Position numbers and translations under genes: made by a program. The notes under the pieces were generated by a model, which saw only the letters and a list, made by a program, of their open reading frames with translations, did not search any database and was not told the DNA's origin. DNA of 64,000 nucleotides from Lepiota brunneoincarnata (taxonomy: Eukaryota; Basidiomycota; Agaricomycetes; Agaricales; Agaricaceae). How positions within the stretch are numbered: position 1 is the first letter of the stretch; the number at the start of each line of letters is the position of its first letter. The stretch lies in NCBI GenBank assembly GCA_023014365.1, contig JAEBUN010000022.1:434001-498000 (forward strand), read 5' to 3'. Below, piece after piece: positions 56,291 to 64,000 of the stretch.

Positions 56291-56717
56291 ACCAGAGTTG
56301 TTGGTCGTATTCTGAAATTGAAGTGTGTTCCAATTTAGTCATAAAGGCTCTGTTGGTGGCAGCCTCGCGCAGATCTCCGTCAGAAGGGTGATCTGGTCCA
56401 TATGATCATACTCCAGCTGTATAGTATCTAAAGGAGGTGGCTGGGGTGGCTGTTGGTTCTGGGGTGTCATTGGGGTCGGGGGTCTCATCCCTGAGGGAGG
56501 CGTACATTGCGGCGAAGGTGTGGGAAGGGGTGTAGGGAGATGGGGCCGGAACGGGAGTTGTCTGAAGTGTAGTATGTTCGATGCTTGCATTGTTTATGAT
56601 GACGACGGAGGATGATGAGGAAGTTGGCGAAGGTGTTGTTGAAAAAGGGGGAGTAGTTTGGGGGCAAGTGAGGTCAAGGTTCATGGGCATGTTTAAGTAC
56701 ATTTGGTGTGGGAGCAA
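55560..56717 (-). pseudogene. Gypsy-3 third ORF with zinc knuckles, downstream of the chromodomain
   Basis: One frame interrupted by a TGA near 56406 (CGA expected), a TAA near 55890 (CAA expected) and a TGA near 55730. It starts MLPHQMYLNMPMNLDLTCPQ, with Ser/Pro-rich and poly-Thr parts and a helical block (EYDQQLWYDYTHHVRQTKAL). The restored Gln gives C-x2-C-RHTGHWAMDC, a CCHC knuckle. It is followed by CLGCKQYAPGHYSYDC and CPHCAVFQSCHKRTEC, three zinc-binding units in a row. The end is acidic. A nucleic-acid-binding accessory protein in sense orientation is likely. Confidence 0.55.
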
Positions 56718-58213
56718 AGTTGTCTTTGGTTGGTTCTGGTGGGTTCCTGTTCTTTCTGGAGAATTCCATGAGCTTCTTTATACTTGGTTAAGTATTCTTT
56801 GGTGTTTGCATGAAGTGTTTCATCGGTGATCCATTCGTTCTCCGTGTGGGGGTATCCTTTCCATTTGACGTAGTATTGGAGTTTTCCGCAGTGTTGGCGG
56901 TGATTTAGAATAGCTTCTATTTTGTATTCTTCTTCTTCATTGATGATGTCTGGTGGTGGTGGAGTCGGATGAGATCTGTATGCTTCTGTTTTGGTATATG
57001 GGGTTAGAAGGTTTCTGTGGAATACCGGGTGTATTTTCCATTTGATCGGAAGTTTTAGTTTGTAGGTGAGTGGCGATAAGACTTCTGAGATAAGGAAAGG
57101 TCCTAGTTGTTTTGGGGATATTTTGTTGGAAATGAAGGGGAGTTTGATGTTTTTGGCTTCTAGCCATACTTTTTGATGTGTTTCAAGGGGTTTGACAGTT
57201 CTTCTGGTTCTTTGTTTCATAATATTGGTGGAGAGTTGATGTGCCGCATGTGCTTCTTTTCTGGCATCATCAAGGAGTCTGATATGTTTGTCTACTGATG
57301 GGAAGTTTGATGTTTCCATTACCATGGGTATCGGCGGAGGGTTGTATCCCATGATTAGTTCAAATGGGGATTTCTGCCTTGAGGCATGTATTTTGGAGTT
57401 GTGTGCAAACTCGGCGATAGGGAGGGTTTCTGACCAGTCAAGAGGGTTTCTGGTGCAGTATATGGCAAGGTAGGTCTCAATTTCCTAATTGTATTGTTCG
57501 GTGGAACCATCTGTCTGGGGATAGTATGCAGTTGAGAATGCCTGTTGGATGTTTAGATGTTTGGCTAGTTGTCGGAGGGAGTTGGCAGCGAATCTGGGGT
57601 CTTGATCTGATATGATTTTATTGGGTAATCTGAATCTGGTGAAGACTTTTTCTATTAATAGTCATCCAATGTCATCGGCATTTGATCGATCTGATGTTGG
57701 GATGAAAATTACCCCCTTCATAAGGCCGTGGTCCACCACAGACAATATCGCATTATGGCTGGCACTAGGCGGTAGACCGGTGATAAGATCCCATGAGATC
57801 TGGGCAAATGGGCATTTGGAAGATGATGGTGGGATCGGTTGAGTTGGTGCGCGATCCGGTCTGTGTATGATTTTGTGTTGCTGACACTCTGGACAGCCTT
57901 TGACATAGTTCTTTATGAATGTTGACATTCCTGGCCAATATACTTCTTTCTTGGCGAGGCAGTATATTTCTTGTTTTCCAGGGTGACCACATGTAGGGTG
58001 ATCATGGTATCTTGCAATGACATCGCATCTGAGTTGGAGGTCTTCTGGAATAATGACACATTCTTGGAAGGTGAGGAGTGGACCATTCGAGGTCGGAGCT
58101 GTTCCAAAGTCTTTATTGATGGCGTTAGGGTGGGTTTCTTTTAGGAGTTTGAACGCTTCAGTGGTTCTAGCATCATATTTCGGTGATTTGGTGATTCTTT
58201 CTTGGAGTTTCAT
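56693..58213 (-). pseudogene. Gypsy-3 integrase with chromodomain
   Basis: ORF 58213-57662: zinc-binding HHCC (YHDHPTCGHPGKQEIYCLAK ... CPECQQHK) and core with VVDHGLMKGVIF as the first catalytic segment. A TGA-type stop is followed by SDQDPRFAANSLRQL and DGSTEQYN (second and third acidic residues). ORF 57352-56693 has the linker (KISPKQLGPFLISEVLSP, IHPVFHRNLLTPY) and a chromodomain: YKIEAILNHRQHCGKLQYYV then KWKGYPHTENEWITDETL. Stops break the polyprotein. Confidence 0.85.
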
Positions 58214-58441
58214 GTCAACGGTGGCGATAAAGAGATGTTCTGGGAGTATTGTGATCAGGTTTTGATCTTCTATGTCTGTGGTGGCGACAAAGAGGTTGTT
58301 TGGGAGTATAGTGACATCTTTGTTGTTGTCGTCTTCATCAGGGATGTGGTCTGGACATCTTGATAAAGCGTCTGGTGCAGGGATCTTTGATCCTGGGACA
58401 TGTTCCAGTTTGAAGTTGTAATCGACGAGGGTCTGTACCCA

Positions 58442-59968
58442 TCATGCTTGTCGGCGGTTGATTTTCTGGGGTTTGCACCAGTATGTGAGGTTCTGGTGGT
58501 CCGTTCTGATATGGATGGTATGGGGGTTGCCGAGGAGGTAATGGTGCCATTCTTTGAGGGCTCGGATAATTGCAAGGAGTTCCCTGTCATAGATGTCATA
58601 ATTGTGTTCCGCTGGTCCGAACATCTTTGAATAGAATGATATGGGTTTCCGTATTCCATTGATGTCATGTTGATACAGGACAGCTCCTAATGCGAATTTG
58701 GAAGCATCGGCTTCTATTTCAAAGGGTTTTGTGGAGTCAGGCATGAGGAGTACCAGTTCCTTTAAGAATTCATTCTTGAGCATTTCGAACGCTTTCTGTT
58801 GTTCTTCTTTCCATTCAAATTTGTTTGATTTGGAAAGGAGTTGGTTCAGGGGTTTGGTGTGGTGGGAGTAGCTGCGGATGAACTTCCGGTAGAAGTTACA
58901 GAATCCGATGAATTTTCAAATGTGTCAAACTGTTTTCGGCACTGGCCAGTCTTCTATTCCTTTGAGTTTTCTGGGATCCATTTTGATCTCATCTGGTGTG
59001 ATGATCATGCCGAGATATTTGAGTTGCTGTTTGTTGAACTTGCATTTCTCCGTTTTGAGGTAGAGGTCATTTTCTTGCAGGATCTGCAGTACTTTTTCCA
59101 TAAGTCGGTCAGTTTCTTCCTGGGTTTTACTGTAGATTAGGATATCATCCATGTAGATGATGATTCCTCCTTTCTCCATTATTTTGGAGAATAACGTGTC
59201 CATCATATGTTGGAATGTTGTGGGACTATTGCAAAGTCCGAAAAACATGACAGTTGGTTCGAAAAGACCCATGGGAGTCTTGAACGCTGCTTTCCATTGA
59301 TTGCCATCTTTGATTCTGATGTTATTGTATCCTAGGTGGACATTGAGCTTAGTGAAATACTTAGCTCCTTTGCGTTTATCCATGATAGAGGAAATCATGG
59401 GGATTGGGTATGCATTTTTGACGGTGTGATCGTTTAGATAATGATAGTCCTGGCAGGGTCGGAGGTCTCCTCCTTTCTTGGCAATGAAGAAGAATGGTGA
59501 TGCCATAGGGGATTTTGAGGGGCATATGTACCCTTTTTGGAGGTTTTCGTCTATAAATTCTTTTAGTGCTTTTTCTTTGGCAGGTGCCACTTGATAGGGT
59601 TTCATCGATTTCACTTCAAATGTTGGTTTTAGTTTGATCTTGTGGTCGAACGTCCTTGATGGTGGGAATCGTTCAGAGGCTTTCTTATTGAATATTTTAG
59701 CCCATTGGGCAAATCTCTGAGGGATCTTGGGTGATTCCTTGTTTGATTTCGGTTGTTTTCCTTTTTGGTTTGCCGATTTTGTCAGGTTGTGTTGCTTATT
59801 GTGGAGCGTTGTGGCGTGTGTCGCTTTGGTGTTTACTTCTAATGGGGTTAGAAGCATTGGGTTCATTTCTCTTTCTAGAGAGAAGGTATCGAGGTCAACA
59901 TTTGACAAGTTGACGTATTCTTTGGGGTTTTCCTTGGGTTGGGAGGTTTTTCCAGCCATTATGTCCAT
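58442..59968 (-). pseudogene. Gypsy-3 reverse transcriptase and RNase H
   Basis: ORF 59968-58925 (347 codons): ASPFFFIAKKGGDLRPCQDY, FTKLNVHLGYNNIRIKDGNQ, FGLCNSPTTFQHMMD and the active site IIIYMDDILIYSKT (YMDD). After two stops, ORF 58783-58442 gives the RNase H-like domain (EIEADASKFALGAVLYQHD, NYDIYDRELLAIIRALKEWH, HIRTDHQNLTYW). The D of FTKLDVHLGY is replaced by N, which would disable the polymerase. Confidence 0.85.
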
Positions 59969-59979
59969 GGCAATGGAGT

Positions 59980-60528
59980 TGAGTTTGACAGGTCATCGTA
60001 GGGTTCTGAGGAGTTTGGAAAAGTCCTGGTGGTCGATTTAGGGTTTCCAAGAGAATGTCTTGGTCTTCCAATTGATGTTGGGATTGTATTGTTCCAACCA
60101 GGGAAATCCAATGATGAGGTCTTTCTCACTAGTGTTCGTGACATACACTTCTAGTGTGCAGTCTCTTCCATCGATGATGGTTCTGATTTTGATGTATTCA
60201 TGGATTTTGCCATGTTGATTATCAGTTCCATCAACATTACTGAGTGGAATTGGTTGGTCCAGCCATTTGGTTTGATAACCATGTCATTCAATGACTTTGT
60301 GGGAGATGAAGTTCCCTTGGGCTCCTGAGTCTATCAGGGCGGTGATGGCCACAGGTTTTGATGTCTGTTCACTCCAAATCTCGATGGGTAAGAAAAGGGA
60401 TCATTTATTTGGGGATAGTTGTAATTGTACAGAGTTTATCGAGAAAGTGTCCTTTTGGGAGTGATAGTACGAAATGTCCTTCTGAGTTTTGGAATGTGCA
60501 GGGGCACATCTGTTGACAGCATTCCTTT
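59980..60528 (-). pseudogene. Gypsy-3 aspartic protease
   Basis: The minus strand reads KPVAITALIDSGAQGNFISH (LIDSGA active site, near 60330). After a TGA-type stop comes IIGFPWLEQYNPNINW (near 60070-60115), the usual protease end. Broken by stops, so no long frame is visible. Confidence 0.7.
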
Positions 60529-62327
60529 TTAAAAATCCTGGAATGGACACATCTCCGGGTCCTCGGCTAGCGCAGAGTGGAGTTCTTGTTGGAGTTCAGG
60601 ATCGAGATCATTGACCATTTGGCGCATCTGAGATGCGACTTCTGCGACAGCAAGGGAATACTTGCATTGCGGTGATTGTTGGGCGTTCCAGTTTGGGAAT
60701 CCGGGATGAGTGTTTTGTTGTCCAGGAAAGGGATGATTGGGGTTTCTCGCAGGGCGAGGGGGGTTGGTTCGCATTCCTGGGAAGCATCTAGCTGGTGGTG
60801 GTTGAGGGCATTTACTGACCCAATGATCTTTGGCTCCACGTTGGAAGCATTCCTGGTTTTGGTATGATTTCATTTGTTGTCCAGTAACAATGGCATCTAG
60901 CTCCAATGATTCTTGAGTGGAGTCTTCTTCAGCATATTCCGGTTGGGGTATTTCAGGATAAGGATCTTCAAATCCTTCTTCTATTGTTGCATGGTCAATT
61001 TCCATGGCATGTGGGTCTCGTGGAGTGAAGCGTGGAGTGTTACTCCTTTGATAGAATTGTGCGTAGGGCATGTTGTTGTTTGGGCGGTTCGATCTGCAGT
61101 TGGGTTGGTATTGGTGTCTTTGGGGAAACATGTTTTAGGGGTGCCATAGAGGGCATTGATTCAGCGGAAGTTATCGTCGAGTTTATTGGCTTGGGTGTAC
61201 CAGGCAGCGATAGTTGTCGGAGGATTTTCCGATTTGTTGATCTTCATGGCAATGCGGTGGTCGATTGCCTTGCGGTATAGATCGATCAGGGTGCAATCTT
61301 CATTTAGTCCGGATTGACGGACAAGTTCCTTGAACTGAGCGTTGAACTCAGTCATTGGTTTGCCTGCTTGGTGCAGGGTTTGAAGTCTGGTATGTGCGTA
61401 CGCATGTTCGTCTGCCGGGGTGAAGTTGGCTCTGAGCTGGGCAGTGAAGTTGTCCCATGACTCCATGGCTATGGGTTGCCCTTGTTGGGTTTGGCCATTT
61501 CTTTCATGAAGGTACTGTCTAGCCCAGGCTCGGGCATCTCCTGACTGCATTGTTGAAAGGATGAATAGGGTCCTAGCAAGGTCGGTGTTGTAAGTGGTCA
61601 CATTAGCAAGCATGTAAACTTCGCATTGGAAGATCCAATCTTTGAATAGTCTTCTGGTTCCATCGAAAGCAATGGGTTTGAGGAGTCCTAACTCCTTTGG
61701 GGTAGGTGCAGTGGCCATTATTTGTAATTGTCCAGGTGGTGGCGGTGGTGGTGGTGATGGGGGTTGTGTTGATCGTAGAAGGGGAGCCGGTAGGGCTAAG
61801 GGTACGGTTGGCGCGGGTAATGCAGGTGGTTGTGGATCAGGATCCAATTGGTTGTCATCTGTTATATAGACGTCGGAGTCGTTATCTGCTGGGGGAGTTC
61901 TTCCCTGATTTACTGCATATTTGTGGCATGTGAGTAGGTTTTCTTCCGATCTGGAAAGTTCTCTTGGCTGTTTGAGGGTGTATTCAAGTCTTTGAAGTTT
62001 GTAGTCGTTTAATGGATCTACTTTGGCATGGTATTCTTTGGCTTGTTTGCATCTTCTTTCTTCTTCTTTGTAGTGTTCTTTTAATTCTCTTTCCTGTTGT
62101 ATTCTTTGTTGTTCTGCTAGTTTGTCAGCAAAATCTGTTCGTGTACGTGTCAATGTTCTTGGAGTGGGTGAGTCAAATGGGGATGGAGGATAGAATGGGG
62201 ATGGTGTCTGAGTGGGGATAGGGTTTCTTCTGGGATCCGGGTTTTGGGTTCCTGATCCTGAGATTCTACTTCTCAATTTGGGGGGAGGTGATGGAGTTTC
62301 TCGGGCTGAGAACTTCTTTGGAGGCAT
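60529..62327 (-). pseudogene. Gypsy-3 gag
   Basis: ORF 62327-61161 (388 codons, ATG at 62327) is capsid: a basic Pro-rich start, coiled coil (DKLAEQQRIQQERELKEHYK), then KPIAFDGTRRLFKDWIFQCE and NFTAQLRANFTPADEHAYAH, typical of chromovirus gag. ORF 61131-60529 continues in another frame, pointing to an indel near 61140, and contains the nucleocapsid. Its knuckle reads CFQRGAKDHWVSKC, with Arg where the second zinc-binding Cys should be. That change is not of the C-to-T type. Confidence 0.78.
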
Positions 62328-62698
62328 GGTGGCAGTTGTCTAGTGATTGATTATCACTAGAAGGATGAAAAATTGTGTTGCGATGATGGATATTCCTGAG
62401 TACAGGTTCCACAATCTGACGACGCAGCAGTGACAAGGGCACGTGATACGTTTGAGTTCTAAGGTGATGATTCGGTAGGCGATGAGGGTGGCGGTGGAAG
62501 TGAAGATGAAAATGAGTAGGTAAGCCAGATCTTCTGGTGGGGAGAGGTTGAAGGACATAGCGATGGCTACACAGAGAGGTGGTTTTCTTTCATACGTTGT
62601 TTTGAACAACCAGGGTACCTCGACATGTTCAGTACATCGGCAGAGCAGAGCAGAGTGGAGGGCGAGCAAGAGATAAGCAGCAGAGTATCTTAGTGTTT
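62328..62698 (-). other. Gypsy-3 leader between 5' LTR and gag
   Basis: About 370 bp expected to hold the primer-binding site and packaging signal. The minus strand after the LTR reads AAACACTAAGATACTCTGC. The 109-codon frame here (62669-62340, hydrophobic) has no known counterpart. Confidence 0.4.
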
Positions 62699-63083
62699 TG
62701 TTACCCAGGTTAGGGGTTCACTCTTGAGTAGCATGGAGTTCGACACAGGATGTCTATACAGACTTGGTCCTGTCTTACTAAGCATGACTTGGAGATGATG
62801 AAGCACTATAAGTCCAGCCGGTTATGGCAAAGAGGTATAGGAGGCAAGAACTTTATAACACTAAGATAAGGATACAAGGTATTGTACTGCATCCTTATAT
62901 ACTTCTAAGTGTGGCTGTACTCCTACTATAATAGTTTGGACCAGAGTAACTATGAGTCAGAGATAAGAAAACATGAGGTGCATACTAAGAATAGTCCTTC
63001 TGATGTACACTACTGATGGTCTCATAGTGACATGGGAATGTAAACTAAAAGTAACCGTCCTTCTGATGAGGCTTCTGATAACA
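62699..63083 (-). repeat. LTR-B4, 5' LTR of Gypsy-3
   Basis: 385 bp, nearly identical to LTR-B3. Its outer edge at 63083 cuts into the KDZ gene fragment. Confidence 0.87.
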
Positions 63084-63763
63084 GGTGGCATGATATCCTC
63101 CAGGGGCTGCTCTCCACCCAGCAGCAAATCATCTCCAAGTGGGATATCATTGCTAGGCTGGACACCATTGCCAAGTGTCACATGAATGCCGAACAGCACT
63201 TTATCATCCCATCACGCCTTATTGCCACCCTCCTTTTCCATGTGCAGTATGTCTTGATTGCCTTCATCATTGACCTTTTGACACATTTCAAGCATGTCCA
63301 TGTGGGTTTTCAAGATCAGGCACAGGTGTTCCCCATCTCTGTGTGCCACAACCATATATAACCTGACCTCCCATGCTTCAGCTGAGCAGAAAAAATTCCC
63401 ATTCCACCATTCAAATCTGTGCAGAGGATTACTGAAATGCAAATGCCGCATGCATATGCAGCATAGTATCTTGGCACTAAAACAATTACAACATCTCCAA
63501 ATGCCCTGCCATTTGTCAGCACAATTCAAACATTTACCGCAGGCAGGCAATGCCTCTCGAGCAAGCAGTGTGGCCAGTATATCATCTCCATGCCTTACAA
63601 ATTCTTCCATCCACTCCTGTTGCTGTAGCTCAGTGATGTTAGACCTCCTCATTCTGATGACTGTAAGTGAACAACTAACTTTGTTTGGTGCCAATTCTTT
63701 CACCTTCTCTATACCGACATCACTGGTGTCATTATATCTCTCAAAGCCACCAGATAGTAGTAC
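63084..63763 (-). pseudogene. KDZ transposase fragment: CxC2 cysteine-cluster domain
   Basis: N-terminal part of a Kyakuja-Dileera-Zisupton transposase of the kind found in mushroom genomes. Open on the minus strand from the LTR-D4 junction (63763) to a stop at 63212, then KVLFGIHVTLGNGVQ-like codons up to LTR-B4. The diagnostic CxC2 pattern is clear: CGKCLNCADKWQGIWRC, then CCNCFSAKILCCICMRHLHF, then NPLHRFEWWNGNFF. The following VRLYMVVAHRDGEHLC fits the conserved segment after the cluster. Both ends are cut by LTRs (D4 and B4), and the catalytic domain is absent. The CxC2 module is thought to aid DNA or chromatin recognition. Confidence 0.75.
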
Positions 63764-64000
63764 TGTTATGATCCATGCTCCTTCTGTATCCGAGGATAAC
63801 TGGAGATGGCCCCCAATCACTCTACAAGGTGTCCGAGACGGTTGGCCTTGCAGAGCTTAGTGGATTGCACTCAATGAGATAACGAGGGAACATGCCAAGT
63901 TAAGGCAGAGAGGGTTAACGACCACTGTTAACAAGATTAAAGCTTGGGGCTTTAATCTCTACTTGTACAGGCCTTATATACCTATGAGATACTATATACT
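63764..64000 (-). repeat. LTR-D4, 3' end, runs off the window
   Basis: Reverse-complement match to the last ~240 bp of LTR-D1 (26105-26344): TGTTATGATCC at 63764 corresponds to GGATCATAACA. It includes the TTAACAGTGG block, the AAAGC palindrome and the TATA region. It is inserted into the KDZ gene. Confidence 0.85.

Larger units (their letters stand above)
54897..63083 (-). mobile_element. Gypsy-3: Ty3/Gypsy chromovirus with extra 3' frames
   Basis: LTRs of family B at 54897-55284 (3') and 62699-63083 (5') bound a minus-strand gag (62327-60529), protease (about 60400-60000), RT-RNase H (59968-58442), integrase with chromodomain (58213-56693) and further frames (56717-55322). The two outer flanks differ (LTR-E2 on the left, a KDZ gene on the right) and no TSD is seen. 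The copy has therefore probably been through an unequal exchange or a flanking deletion. Confidence 0.87.

Overview
The window looks like a transposon-rich stretch of an Agaricomycete (mushroom-forming basidiomycete) nuclear genome. The evidence is: genes split by many 48-66 bp GT-AG introns, a fungal forkhead factor, a KDZ-type transposase domain with its CxC2 cysteine cluster, and several nested Ty3/Gypsy and other LTR elements. I cannot name the species. No rRNA, tRNA or CRISPR array was recognised.

Left arm, 1-11 kb: three host genes. A forkhead transcription factor lies on the minus strand (716-2447, 3 exons). A DUF4140/DUF4139 (MuiA-like) protein lies on the plus strand (5432-7646, 6 exons). 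A formamidase/acetamidase lies on the plus strand (8389-11011, about 25 exons, two of them only 6 and 10 nt long). A short gene fragment sits at 3183-3598.

From 11 kb to the end the window is nested mobile DNA, which target-site duplications (TSDs) let me order. A decayed plus-strand Gypsy-4 (12773-27238) was hit by a solo LTR-B (TSD TGAAT). Gypsy-1 (13243-24065, chromodomain integrase, 595-bp LTRs) then entered that LTR, and two solo LTRs of family A (1301 bp each) entered Gypsy-1. Solo LTR-D (TSD TACCA) also entered Gypsy-4. Next come an undeciphered stretch, a Pogo/Fot1-like transposase pseudogene (31663-34195), the 3' end of a TGTTG...CAACA element, and a small GC-rich LTR element encoding only a KH-domain protein (36199-37858). 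Gypsy-2 (39449-53772, 14.3 kb) split an exon of an uncharacterised gene. Gypsy-3 (54897-63083, chromodomain integrase) and a KDZ fragment close the window.

The most unusual content is in Gypsy-2 and Gypsy-1. Both carry, antisense to pol and between integrase and 3' LTR, an intron-containing gene with its own TATA-like box. In both, the cysteines have exact Zn(II)2Cys6 (GAL4-type) spacing. Gypsy-2 and its LTR family are also studded with the palindrome TAAGCTTA: 26 copies in 14.3 kb. The copies fall in LTRs, coding sequence in two frames, introns and a stop codon, and I found none elsewhere in the window outside family A LTRs. A transposon-encoded DNA-binding protein paired with a family-specific motif would resemble the VANC anti-silencing system of plant VANDAL transposons. 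That is a hypothesis, not a demonstrated function.

Almost every nonsense codon in the old elements is a TGA where CGA is expected, pointing to CpG-to-TpG decay. The KH element lacks such stops and looks recent.
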